Part shown: positions 7,007-16,100 of the stretch, piece by piece
How positions within the stretch are numbered: the stretch's first letter is position 1
Layout of the letters: each line of letters starts with the position of its first letter
Assembly (NCBI RefSeq): GCF_003583765.1
Contig: NZ_QXQA01000016.1
Span: 1-64,000 of the forward strand
Reading direction: 5' to 3'
DNA from: Paenibacillus nanensis
GTDB lineage: Bacteria > Bacillota > Bacilli > Paenibacillales > Paenibacillaceae
DNA length: 64,000 bases
The notes under the pieces: generated by a model
What the model was told of the DNA's origin: nothing
What the model saw: only the letters and a program-made list of their open reading frames with translations
Database searches by the model: none
Translations under genes and position numbers: made by a program

Positions 7007-8143
7007 TCAGGGCTTTAAGATGACTTTGATGCAATTGTCCGTTTTCGTATCGAACACTTCATAGCCGCGTTTGGCCTCACTGAGCGGAATGACATGCGAA
7101 ATAATATCTCCAGGGTCTACTTTGCCCGACGTAACCAGCTCATACATATATGGCATGTAGTGTATGACCGGGGCTTGTCCGGAACGGATATTCACATTGC
7201 GCTGCATGATGTCGCCGAGCGGGAATCCGTTATAGCGTCCGCCGTATACCCCAGTGACTTGAATGGTCCCGCCTTTGCGGACAGCCTGAGACGCAATGAT
7301 AAGTGCGCTCATGGTGCCGCCTTGCAGTTTCAAACCGCTGGCTAGAAATTCAAGATCGCTCATCTTGCCGTCCATTCCTACCGCATCAATCACGACATCG
7401 GCGCCGCCTTTAGTCATTTCCTTGAGCGTATTGCCGATATTCTTATCCTGTTCGAAATTTACAATTTCCACATGGTTTGTTCGCTTCGCATGCTGCAAGC
7501 GGTAATCGACGTAGTCAACGGCGATGACCCGCTTTGCTCCCTTCAGCCAGCAGAATTTCTGGGCCAGAAGTCCGACCGGACCGCAGCCGAGCACGATGAC
7601 CGTATCTCCATTCTTGACGCCGGCGTTATCTACGCTCCAGAATGCGGTCGTCATGGCATCGGCGATCAAGCTAAGCTTTTCGTCTGGTTGCTCGCAGTTT
7701 TCTGGAATCTTGAAGTGGGTGAAATTAGCAAACGGAACTCGTAAATACTCGGCTTGCCCGCCAGGGTATCCGCCGGTCGTTCCGGAGTAGCCGAAAAATC
7801 CGCCCATATCCCCGTGTTCGTTTGAATTGTCGCATTGGCTTTCCAGCTGATTTTTACAATAAAAGCATTCTCCGCAAGCGATGTTGAAAGGAATGATCAC
7901 CCGGTCGCCTTTTTTTACTTTGGTCACTCCAGGGCCTACTTCTTCCACAATTCCCATCGGCTCATGCCCGATGACATAATTCTCCTGAAGGTTAGGGATC
8001 ATCCCGTGAATAAGGTGAAGGTCAGAACCGCAAATGGCGGTACTGGTGATCTTTACGATCATATCGTCCGGTTTCTCAATCTTCGGATCCGGTACCTCTT
8101 TGACCGCGACATTTTTAATCCCTTGATACGTTACCGCCTTCAT
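7007..8143 (-). CDS. adhB: Zinc-dependent alcohol/formaldehyde-type dehydrogenase (AdhB-like)
   Basis: A 378-residue medium-chain dehydrogenase. Catalytic zinc ligands are in ICGSDLH and GHEPMGIVEEVG; the structural zinc site is CGECFYCKNQLESQC with its four Cys. The NAD site is VLGCGPVGLLA. The long insert after the structural zinc loop (GFFGYSGTTGGYPGGQAEY) is typical of glutathione-independent formaldehyde dehydrogenase-like members. Its start overlaps the previous gene by 4 nt (ATGA), so it is translationally coupled within the coat operon, as with B. subtilis adhB. The physiological substrate is unknown. Confidence 0.88.
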   Translation of the reverse strand: MKAVTYQGIKNVAVKEVPDPKIEKPDDMIVKITSTAICGSDLHLIHGMIPNLQENYVIGHEPMGIVEEVGPGVTKVKKGDRVIIPFNIACGECFYCKNQLESQCDNSNEHGDMGGFFGYSGTTGGYPGGQAEYLRVPFANFTHFKIPENCEQPDEKLSLIADAMTTAFWSVDNAGVKNGDTVIVLGCGPVGLLAQKFCWLKGAKRVIAVDYVDYRLQHAKRTNHVEIVNFEQDKNIGNTLKEMTKGGADVVIDAVGMDGKMSDLEFLASGLKLQGGTMSALIIASQAVRKGGTIQVTGVYGGRYNGFPLGDIMQRNVNIRSGQAPVIHYMPYMYELVTSGKVDPGDIISHVIPLSEAKRGYEVFDTKTDNCIKVILKP

Positions 8144-8526
8144 GCATTCTGTCCTCCAATATGTTCATCTGGGGTTCGATCAAACATCCCTTTACGCGAC
8201 GTATCATCCGGGAACAAATTCATCTGCCCGATCATCACCGTATTTTTCGCCGAAAGCTGGTCAAGTTGGTACTGTTCGTTCAGCTCGTAAGGATGGAACC
8301 ATTTTTTTCGAATCATAAGCTCCGAAATTTCTTGGTGCATAGCAATCCCCTGCTTAAGATGATTGCGCAGCACCGCTCTTACTTCGGGAGAAGCCGTTTC
8401 CGTCAGGGCTATGGACAAATTTCGCACACCCTCCTTGGCACGGATAAGGAAGTCCATTGCAAATGTCATATCTGCCATCTCCGGCATATTTAACGAATTA
8501 ATCGGGTCTAAATAATCGGTATTCAT
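8140..8526 (-). CDS. Spore coat protein, CotF C-terminal-half type (second copy)
   Basis: A 128-residue paralogue of the 6462-6758 product with the same core (MTFAMDFLIRAKEGVRNLSI, ALTETASPEVRAVL, HQEISELMIRKKWFHPYE) and a longer polar C-terminal tail (about residues 95-128). It overlaps the dehydrogenase start by 4 nt and begins 12 bp after its N-half partner. Confidence 0.8.
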   Translation of the reverse strand: MNTDYLDPINSLNMPEMADMTFAMDFLIRAKEGVRNLSIALTETASPEVRAVLRNHLKQGIAMHQEISELMIRKKWFHPYELNEQYQLDQLSAKNTVMIGQMNLFPDDTSRKGMFDRTPDEHIGGQNA

Positions 8527-8538
8527 TGGCGTTCCCCT

Positions 8539-8781
8539 TTAATGAGTAATAGGTGTCGGGCTATTCGGAACAGGCGATTGGAATGGAGCTCTTGCGTAGA
8601 TGGCCTGGAGCTCGGCGATCTGTTGCGTGGATAATACGACGTCCTTCTGCATTAACGTTTTCAGCTCTTGGTCAAACACCAAGCCTTGCATAAGTTTTGA
8701 CTTAGCGAGGCAGAGCGTTTTGAAGTTTAACGCTTCATGCAGTTCCATCGATTCGTGCGGCGCAAGCGTTGGCGTATTCAT
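8539..8781 (-). CDS. Spore coat protein, CotF N-terminal-half type (second copy)
   Basis: An 80-residue protein and the first gene of the coat operon. It has the N-half CotF pattern (MELHEALNFKTLCLAKSKL, VFDQELKTLMQKDVV, STQQIAELQ) plus a Pro/Ser-rich tail. A strong ribosome site (AAAGGAAGGGG) lies upstream. I searched the 160 bp upstream for sporulation sigma consensus sequences and found none convincing. Confidence 0.78.
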   Translation of the reverse strand: MNTPTLAPHESMELHEALNFKTLCLAKSKLMQGLVFDQELKTLMQKDVVLSTQQIAELQAIYARAPFQSPVPNSPTPITH

Positions 8782-8965
8782 GGAGTAATGATCCCCTTCC
8801 TTTCTTTCATCAAAGTTAGATTTTCCTACGCACTATATCCTTATACGATTGCCGGAAATGTGGGTCCGAGTATTCCCATGCAGTCGTAAGAATATAAACA
8901 AAATCTCAACCGCATACTTATTTCTGTTTGATTCATGATCTATGCACAAGGGAGGAGGACTCGCT

Positions 8966-9247
8966 TTGCCCAATGAAAATAAAATTGATCTAGCCACTGT
9001 AAATGCGAGAAAACCGGCGGAAGGTACACTTCACTCGGGCGGCAATACGCTGGAGCAGCATGCTTCGAACGCGGTTTCTGAGGCGCAAACGGCTTTAAAT
9101 CAGGCGATAAGCTCGATAAGCGAATCTAACGCAGCGTCAAATCCACAAGCATTGGAGACGGCCCGTCAGCAATTGACCCAAGCAGAGGAATTTTTAGATC
9201 AAGCGCAAACTTCAGCTAACGCCTTACGTTTGCCGGACCAACAATAG
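8966..9247 (+). CDS. Hypothetical helical protein
   Basis: A 93-residue protein of no family I recognise. It is rich in Ala, Gln, Ser and Asn and predicted helical, with a coiled-coil-like segment at residues 30-90 (VSEAQTALNQAISS, ALETARQQLTQAEEFLDQ). The start chosen is TTG 8966, seven bases after GGGAGGAGG; an ATG at 8942 is upstream of that site. It is divergent from the coat operon, which makes a sporulation role plausible but unproven. Confidence 0.6.
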   Translation: MPNENKIDLATVNARKPAEGTLHSGGNTLEQHASNAVSEAQTALNQAISSISESNAASNPQALETARQQLTQAEEFLDQAQTSANALRLPDQQ

Positions 9248-9272
9248 AACGGCAGCTTTAGAATGGCAGAGA

Positions 9273-9686
9273 TTGTCCTTCTTTTTCGGATATAGGTGGA
9301 ATCAAGCTCAACTGTACTCGATTTCAACGGAAGCCCTAAGAGACCGAACGATGCCGGATATGAATTTACAGTATCATGTGAAGTATTGGGGAGAAAAAGG
9401 TGCTTCAGATGGAATGATCACCGATGCCAAAGGAAATGTTTACGCTGGAGACTATGAAAACAATAGTATTCGAAAAATATTGCCAAATGGAGTAATGGAA
9501 ACTATCGCACATGATCCGAGAATTTTATGGCCGGACACTTTTTCTATTGGTCCGGATCAATACTTATATATCATCGTGAATCAATTACATCGGCAGTCAA
9601 GATTTCATTATGGAAACGACCTGCGGCAGAAGCCTTATAGTTTACTACGTATGAAAATAGACGAATCGCCTGCTCCTACCTTTTAG
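9273..9686 (+). pseudogene. 5'-truncated major royal jelly/yellow-type protein gene
   Basis: The 137-residue frame reads as the C-terminal third of bacterial MRJP/yellow-family (L-dopachrome tautomerase-related) proteins: LYSISTEALRD, SDGMITDAKGNVYAGDYENN, IRKILPNG, DPRILWPDTFSIGPD, NQLHRQ and DLRQKPYSLLRMKI follow the family order. Full-length members have about 350-400 residues, so some 230 N-terminal residues of the beta-propeller and the signal peptide are missing. No ribosome site precedes the frame. It is most likely a decayed remnant. Confidence 0.65.
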
Positions 9687-9918
9687 TAAACATTTCGCTT
9701 TACAAGATTGGAACCCGGAGTTCGATGCGGTCCGGAAGAAGCTGATCGAAGCGGGGACTGAGGCTAGATCAATCATAAAAGACGACCAGAGGGGGCTCCC
9801 GGGAATGGGATATTGAAGGGTTCGTTAGCTCGATAAAGCAGCCGCAGTCTAAGACTTTGATTTTTCAAGTCGTAGAATGCGGCTGTTTTGCCGAAAGTAA
9901 GATTTTCCAAATAAGGGG
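9687..9918. other. Gap with possible gene remnant and terminator
   Basis: Directly after the decayed gene, 9694-9816 reads as an open 40-codon frame ending in TGA (ALQDWNPEFDAVRKKLIEAG...). It has no start codon or ribosome site and looks like the tail of another lost gene that I could not identify. A terminator hairpin follows at 9839-9889. Confidence 0.3.
9839..9889 (+). terminator. Long-stem terminator
   Basis: CAGCCGCA (9839-9846) pairs with TGCGGCTG (9878-9885), with an inner GACTT/AAGTC stem, followed by TTTT. It insulates the TetR gene from upstream remnants. Confidence 0.6.
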
Positions 9919-9947
9919 TTGACATCAAAGGAATGAACGCATATATT
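9919..9947 (+). promoter_or_regulatory. Sigma-A promoter of tetR
   Basis: TTGACA (9919-9924) and TATATT (9942-9947) are separated by exactly 17 bp. The TetR-type operator begins 5 bp downstream of the -10, so repressor bound there would block initiation. Confidence 0.75.
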
Positions 9948-9952
9948 TAATA

Positions 9953-9971
9953 CATACCAACCGAATGTATG
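9953..9971. promoter_or_regulatory. TetR-type operator, copy 1
   Basis: CATACCAACCGAATGTATG lies between the -10 and the tetR ribosome site. Its reverse complement differs from the copy at 10685-10703 at only two of 19 positions, so one regulator probably binds both. Confidence 0.7.
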
Positions 9972-9985
9972 AAAGGAGGGGGCGA

Positions 9986-10651
9986 ATGGCAAGAAACAAA
10001 TATCCTGAAGAAACAATCAACCAGATCCTGACCGTGGCCCTGAACCTGTTCATCCGGAAAGGCTACGAGCAGACCTCCATTCAGGATATCATCAATGAGC
10101 TGGGCGGACTGACGAAAGGCGCGATTTACCACCATTTCAAGTCCAAGGAAGAGATCATGCAGGCCGTTATCGACCATATGTTCAAGGGTGTTGACGAGAT
10201 GCTGTCCGGCATCCGGGACGACACGGAGTTAAACGGCCGGGAGAAGCTGCGCAAGATTTCCCGCGTCTCTCTCGACAATCCCGCCCAGAACGAAATGGCA
10301 TCGGCGGCGCCGAACCTTTTGCGCAATCCCAAGCTGCTGGCAGCCCAGATCGAGCACATGGTAGAGAAAGCCATACCTGTCTACATCCAGCCTATCATCG
10401 AACAAGGCATGCGGGATGGCTCGATCCGAACCGACTATCCTAGGGAGCTTAGCGAACTGTTGTTGGTTCTCACCAACGTCTGGCTAAACCCGGCGGTTAT
10501 CCAAGCTTCGCCTGAGATGATGCTGCGCAAATTAAGGCTTTTCGATGAAGTATTGAAAGGCTTGGGGCTTGACTTGTTCGATGAACAAATGTTTCAGCGC
10601 TACGAGGAATTGTTTCGTTTGTCAGCAAGAGAAGACAGCAAAGAAAACTAA
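9986..10651 (+). CDS. TetR/AcrR family regulator
   Basis: A 221-residue protein. The N-terminal helix-turn-helix, residues 10-55, is clear (ILTVALNLFIRKGYEQTSIQ, DIINELGGLTKGAIYHHFKS, KEEIMQAVI). The C-terminal helices form a variable ligand pocket. ATG 9986 follows AAAGGAGGGG; an in-frame ATG at 9965 lies inside the operator. Matching operators upstream of this gene and of the next one indicate autoregulation plus control of the pentapeptide-repeat/hydrolase genes. Confidence 0.9.
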   Translation: MARNKYPEETINQILTVALNLFIRKGYEQTSIQDIINELGGLTKGAIYHHFKSKEEIMQAVIDHMFKGVDEMLSGIRDDTELNGREKLRKISRVSLDNPAQNEMASAAPNLLRNPKLLAAQIEHMVEKAIPVYIQPIIEQGMRDGSIRTDYPRELSELLLVLTNVWLNPAVIQASPEMMLRKLRLFDEVLKGLGLDLFDEQMFQRYEELFRLSAREDSKEN

Positions 10652-10652
10652 A

Positions 10653-10675
10653 CTGCCGAAAGGCAGCTTATTTTT
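10653..10675 (+). terminator. Terminator of tetR
   Basis: CTGCC-GAAA-GGCAG, a GNRA-loop hairpin, is followed by CTTATTTTT immediately after the tetR stop. Confidence 0.7.
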
Positions 10676-10684
10676 CAACCTATA

Positions 10685-10703
10685 CATACCATCGGTTGGT
10701 ATG
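10685..10703. promoter_or_regulatory. TetR-type operator, copy 2
   Basis: CATACCATCGGTTGGTATG is a dyad (CATACC/GGTATG arms) upstream of the pentapeptide-repeat gene. It matches the reverse complement of the tetR operator in 17 of 19 positions. Confidence 0.7.
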
Positions 10704-10758
10704 AATAGGTGATCCGAATTCAAAGCGCTTATTAAAAAACTAAGGAGATGTGAATGTA

Positions 10759-11436
10759 ATGAATCAAAAATTAACAATGGGCTCCAGCTCGATGGATCGG
10801 CAAGTCGTGACAAACTTTAACGCAAGCAGCCTGGTGGGCAGCGACCTTGCGGGCGTTACGGCCCATAAAGGACAGTTCAAAGGCAGCGCGCTCTCCGGTT
10901 CAGACTTTTCGGGAGCGGATATGACCGGCAGTACGTTTAGGGGCAGCGATGTACGCGAGGCTAATTTTGACGGCGCGAATCTGACGGACTGCAGCCTATC
11001 CACGCTTGACCTGACTAATGCAAGCTTCAATAAGACGATCCTTGTACGAACCGATTTCAGCAAGTCTGGGCTAGGCGGAACCAAATTCACAGATGTAAGA
11101 CTGACCGACGTCACGTTAACGATGACCGACCTTAGAGAAACGATTTTTGAAGGTTGTTTATTTGAGGGGGTCGACTTCAGTAACTCTGATCTGAGCGGGA
11201 AGAGCTTTGACGGACAGACGTTTATCGGCGTCAAGTTTGAGAAAGCGGCTTTAACCGATGTTTCGTTCAAGGGCGCTGCACTTCGAAATGTTTCTTTCCA
11301 CCCGGGGTTTACTTTGACGAAGAAGTACTTTCGGATGATCCAAACGATCCGCTTTGACGGCGCGACGATGGATAAACTGACATTTGCTGCGCTTAAAGGC
11401 ATGGATGCCGATTTATCGAACGTTACAGTCGTTTAA
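10759..11436 (+). CDS. Pentapeptide-repeat protein
   Basis: A 225-residue protein built almost entirely of A(D/N)LXX-type pentapeptides from about residue 20 to 215 (LSGSDFSGADMTGSTFRGSD, ANFDGANLTDCSL, TDLRETIFEGCLFEGVDFSN). It should fold as a right-handed quadrilateral beta-helix. Some relatives mimic DNA and protect gyrase, but nothing here proves that. ATG 10759 is 11 bases after AAGGAG; an in-frame GTG at 10750 is too close to that site. A TetR-type operator stands upstream, so its expression is probably induced by the TetR ligand. Confidence 0.85.
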   Translation: MNQKLTMGSSSMDRQVVTNFNASSLVGSDLAGVTAHKGQFKGSALSGSDFSGADMTGSTFRGSDVREANFDGANLTDCSLSTLDLTNASFNKTILVRTDFSKSGLGGTKFTDVRLTDVTLTMTDLRETIFEGCLFEGVDFSNSDLSGKSFDGQTFIGVKFEKAALTDVSFKGAALRNVSFHPGFTLTKKYFRMIQTIRFDGATMDKLTFAALKGMDADLSNVTVV

Positions 11437-11514
11437 GGGCTTGTAAGGCAAAAAGAACGGTCTGACTGAGCTTAGTATTTTAAAACAAATAAAAAGTAAA
11501 GAGAGGGAAACGAA

Positions 11515-12756
11515 ATGAAAAAGATAATGGAACACCAGAGCGGAGGATTCTCTGAAACTGGGCTACGCAGAATGCGCGACGTGCTGGCACGGCATGTCGA
11601 TTCAGGGAAGATTCCGGGGCTCGTCGCCCTGATCAGCCGGAACGGAGAAACGCACGTCGAAGCGATCGGCACGATGCGCCATGATGGCGGCGCGCCGATG
11701 CGCCGGGACACGATCTTCCGCATGGCGTCCACTTCCAAAATGGTCGGAGCCGCGTCGGTGATGGTCCTGCTCGACGACTGCAAGCTGCATCTGGACGATC
11801 CAGTAGACAAATGGCTGCCCGAGCTTGCGGGCCGGCAGGTGCTGAAACGCCCCGACGGTCCGCTTGACGAGACTGTGCCGGCGAGGCGGCCGATCACCGT
11901 GCGGGACTTGCTGACCTCTACATTCGGGCTCGGAGTGGATATGGCTTTGATGGGCTCCCCGATCCAGAACGCGATCTTCGAAAATGGTCTATTCGACACG
12001 CCGGGGCAGGAGCTGCCCGAGCCCGATGAGTGGATGCGCCGCCTGGGCACACTCCCGCTGTGCTATCAGCCCGGAGAGCGTTGGCAGTACCACATCAGCA
12101 ACGAGATACTTGGCGTACTTGTTGCCAGGGTCACCGGTCAAACTTTCGAGACGTTTCTGCGCGAGCGTATCCTTGATCCGCTGGGGATGAAGGACACCGG
12201 CTTCTACGTGCCCGCAGGTAAAATCGATCGGCTGCCGCCCGCCTACGCCCCTGATCCGCAGACCGGCGCGTTCATCGTGTGGGATGAAGCCGCAGGCGGA
12301 CGCTACACCCGGCCCCCGGGGTTCCAAGCAGGCGGCGGCGGGCTGCTCTCAACCGTCGACGACTATCACGCGTTTTTACAGATGCTGCTGAACCAAGGGA
12401 TGCATGGGACCGAACGGATCCTGTCCCGGCCCGCCGTCCAGCTGATGACCACCAACCGCCTTACGCCGGAGCAACAAGCTTTCCGAGACGACTTGGCCAA
12501 AAACTTCGTTCATTTGTCGCATGGCCAAGGACAGCACGGCGGTTGGGGCTTCGGAATGGCGGTACGTACCTACCGCGGCGACTACGCTTCCATCGGACAG
12601 TTCGGCTGGGACGGCGGAAGCGGCACCTCGGCGTACGCCGACCCGGAAAAACAGCTCACCGGAATCCTGCTCACCCAGGTCGGGATGTCCACTCCGGATT
12701 CGGCGCATCTCATCCACGACTTTTGGACTATGGTCTATCAGGCAATCGAAGACTAA
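11515..12756 (+). CDS. Serine hydrolase, class C beta-lactamase-like
   Basis: A 413-residue protein of the beta-lactamase/D-alanyl-D-alanine-carboxypeptidase-like family. The nucleophile motif STSK gives Ser72 and Lys75; a Tyr motif occurs in WQYHISNEILG, and HGGWGFGM near residue 345 fills the KTG/HxG position. Length and YHIS pattern fit family VIII esterase-type members as well as penicillin-binding-related hydrolases. No signal peptide is visible, which suggests a cytosolic esterase rather than a secreted beta-lactamase. It begins 78 bp after the pentapeptide-repeat gene and may be cotranscribed with it. Confidence 0.85.
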   Translation: MKKIMEHQSGGFSETGLRRMRDVLARHVDSGKIPGLVALISRNGETHVEAIGTMRHDGGAPMRRDTIFRMASTSKMVGAASVMVLLDDCKLHLDDPVDKWLPELAGRQVLKRPDGPLDETVPARRPITVRDLLTSTFGLGVDMALMGSPIQNAIFENGLFDTPGQELPEPDEWMRRLGTLPLCYQPGERWQYHISNEILGVLVARVTGQTFETFLRERILDPLGMKDTGFYVPAGKIDRLPPAYAPDPQTGAFIVWDEAAGGRYTRPPGFQAGGGGLLSTVDDYHAFLQMLLNQGMHGTERILSRPAVQLMTTNRLTPEQQAFRDDLAKNFVHLSHGQGQHGGWGFGMAVRTYRGDYASIGQFGWDGGSGTSAYADPEKQLTGILLTQVGMSTPDSAHLIHDFWTMVYQAIED

Positions 12757-13156
12757 CATAAGTGCCGCGCCTGGTACGCCCGCATTAGCGCTAAATACAA
12801 TCATTCATATGTCTGCCGTCGAGCCGGCGAACTTCAGGTAATCGAACCTGATTTTCGATCGGCTTTTTCCTTTTTGGAGAAGAGACCGATGATTATGTCT
12901 ACCAATCCGTTCCTATACAATCCACGATAGAATCCAGGCTTCCAAGCGAAGTATGCTCTGCTCCGCCGGAGGCCTTTTTACTCCGTAAATACCCCGAAAA
13001 ACAAGGGATTTGGCAAAAAAATGAATTCTACGAAATCCTATTCAATATTTTTAATCCTATCTATTATTTAGCCTATCACCGTGCTACAATGTTTTCGCAT
13101 CATCCTAGATTACTAGGGCTTTGCTCCTAGAAACACCAAGAGACGGAGGAGTTTGA
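12757..13156. other. Intergenic region before the surface protease
   Basis: 400 bp with no gene. It holds a terminator hairpin at 12823-12877 and then AT-rich sequence in which TACAAT (13085-13090) is the best -10 candidate for the protease; no good -35 matches at 17 bp. A CTAGG/CCTAG hairpin lies just before the ribosome site. Confidence 0.45.
12823..12877 (+). terminator. Terminator of the hydrolase gene
   Basis: A long imperfect stem (GCCGGCGAA...TTCGATCGGC with inner CAGGT/ACCTG) is followed by TTTTTCCTTTTT. Confidence 0.55.
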
Positions 13157-16100
13157 TTGAAAGCACAAGGTATGAAGAAGGCATCTATGTTATTACTCGG
13201 TTTATCGCTTTTGGTCGGTACGTTTCCAATGCCGGGCACGGCTGCTGCAGCCGATAGCGGAGAGCTGGGGAACAGCCAGCTGATTCAGATTTCTTCGGTT
13301 GTTCCGCAGACGGAAGCGTACATCTCCGACAACGTCGACACAGAATCTAGCCGATTGACTACGGTCATCGTGACGTTAGCTTCTGAGCCAATCGCCGTCA
13401 GCGGGTTATCCGCTAGAAACGGATTATCGGCCCAAATCGAAGAAGCCAGCACAACGGCTATCGCAACAGAGCAATCCGCAGTCATGACGAATGCAAAAAA
13501 AATGGGGATCAGTCTGTCGGTACAGCGCCGCTTTAACACGGTGTTGAACGCCATGGAAGTAACGCTTCCGGCGAATCAGATTCCTGAACTGGCCTCCATA
13601 CCGGGCGTAGTGTCGATTTACGAGAACCGTACATATTACGCGCTGCCCGTCGATAATACCGATGAAGCAGGCTACGAGATGGAACCGCTCGAGCAGATCG
13701 GTGTCGATCAAGCTTGGCTGGAAGGGCTAACGGGCGAAGGGCTGAAGGTTGGCGTGATCGATACAGGCGTCGATTATTTGCACCCTGATTTGGCTGGCGC
13801 TTATAAAGGCGGCTACGACTCGTACAGCAATGACAACGATCCGTACGAGGATGTTCCACACGGGTCCACTTACGCAGGCACAAGCCACGGCACGCATGTA
13901 GCCGGCACTATCGTCGGCCGAGCCGCGCAAGTCGGTTCCGACATCGTCCAAAAAGGGGTTGCCTACGAGGCTGATCTGTATGCTTATAAAGTGCTTGGCT
14001 ATGACGAGCAGACCGGCAAATCATCCGGCTCCTCCGCACAAGTAATTGACGGAATTGAGCACGCAGTCGAGCAGGGCATGGACGTCATCAACCTGTCTCT
14101 GGGCTCCGACTACGAGAAAGATCCGAATTCTCCGGACGCGATCGCGGTGAACAACGCGGTGCTTTCGGGCGTCGTCGCCGTCGTCGCGAACGGCAACGCA
14201 GGCGATAATGTCGATGGACAATACTACTATTCCAGTGGTACGCCGGCATCGGCCCAGCTCGCCATTGCTGTCGGAGCCGTCAGCTCCGAAAGCAAGCGGT
14301 ATACGGCCGAGGCTACAAGCACCCTCTCTGCCGATCCGTTCTCGCTGAATCTTATGGCTTGGCGTACTGGTGAAGATAACTTCGAAGAACTGTTCGGAAC
14401 GGACTCGTTCGAGGGCGTTTATGTAGGGCTGGGCGCTCCTAGCGACTACGAGGGCAAGGACGTTACCGGCAAAATTGTATTCGCTTCGCGCGGCGATCTT
14501 GCCTTTATGGATAAAGTTACTTATGCGAAAGAACATGGAGCGAAGGCGATTATCATCTTTAATGGCAACGTGAAGAGTGACGGCACGCCGAACCTTGAAT
14601 CGCCGATTGCAGGCAGGGACGGACATATCGGTTCCGTCGGCTTTTTGGGGGACTCGCTGCATTTAATTCCCGCGTTCGATATGGAGGGCGTCGCCGGTCG
14701 AGCGTTGGCGAAGCAAGTCTTAGCTAATCCGGACACGCCGTTGATGTTCTCGTTCGGCAGCTTCAACAGCACGGTTGTTCCAGGCGATCATGTAGCCTCT
14801 TTCTCTTCCCGCGGACCGATCGTCGGAGGGAACTACGATATTAAACCGGATATCGTCGCTCCGGGCGTCAATGTGATGTCGACTGTGCCTGCTTATGGCA
14901 TATCCGATCCGAATGCGAACTATGCTGAGGCTTATGATCGTAATTCAGGGACCTCGATGGCGACGCCTCACGTAGCCGGGCTTGCTCTGCTCCTGAAGGA
15001 GAAGCACCCGGAATGGACGCCTTTCGACGTCCGCTCGGCGCTGACTAACACCGCCGAGGTGGTCTCCGATGCAAACGGCGTTCAGTACGACGTCTATTCC
15101 CAAGGCTCCGGCCGCGTGAACGTTGCTCATGCGCTTGTAACGCCGGCGCTGCTGCAAACCGTAGAACAAATCCAAATTCTAGACGAGAATTTGAAAGAAA
15201 GAACCGTGACGAATTATAACGGCAGCGTCAGCTTCGGTCTGATGCAGCCAGGTGAAGCAGCGCAAATCAAGACGCTTCAGTTGAAAAATACGTCAAGCGC
15301 ATCCGTGACGTACACGGCCTCGGTCCGCATGCATCCGAGCGTTACGTCCGATCCTAACGATCCTATTGCAACGCCGGACGTTTCGAATATCAACGTCGAA
15401 CTGACGGGACTCGAGAACGGCAGCATCACCGCCGATGCCGGAACGGCGCAGCCTTTCGCGCTTGAGGCGGCCCCGAGCGCGAACGCTGCGGCGGGTGTCT
15501 ACGAAGGTGAAGTCGTGCTGGAGGCGAGCGGCGTGCCTTCCCTGCACCTTCCGTTTGTCGTGAATGTCGGAGAAGGTGTGCCTTCCGGCTTCGGGGTGGA
15601 GGACATCACGTTAACGAGTCGGAATATTTCTCCTAACAACGACAACTGGAACGATACGACGCAATTGAGCTTTAAGCTTACGGCAGACGGCATGAATGTT
15701 CTCGCTCTCTCCGTTTACAATTTGAATGACGAGTACTTAGGCGACATGCAGTTTGTCGAGGACGAATATGAGCCAGGCATGTACAGCTTCGACATCGACG
15801 GCACATACATCGATGGCGAGGTTGATGAGGACGATCAGCCGATTATCAAACAACTGAGTCCAGGCGTATACAAACTGGGTGTCATTGCCGCTCGGCTGTT
15901 GTCGAACGGCACCGCAGCCGAGCTGTACGAGGCTTACTCCTCCTTGCGCATCGTCGACGTTCAGGAAGAGGTAGATGCTGCCGCTGTGGCGTTGGTGCCA
16001 ACAATCGACAATACGACGGAGCTGAATCAGCCCGTTCTCGGGTTGCCTGACGACACAACGGCCTTCTCGTACCTGGTTACGGCTTCGAACAATGAGCAGC

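Noticed and set aside
8782..8941. Sporulation sigma promoter for the coat operon
   Set aside because: I could not match sigma-E, -F, -G or -K consensus at proper spacing on the minus strand, so I did not report one.
12376..12804. Minus-strand open frame opposite the hydrolase end
   Set aside because: Shadow of the class C-like hydrolase gene; no ribosome site.
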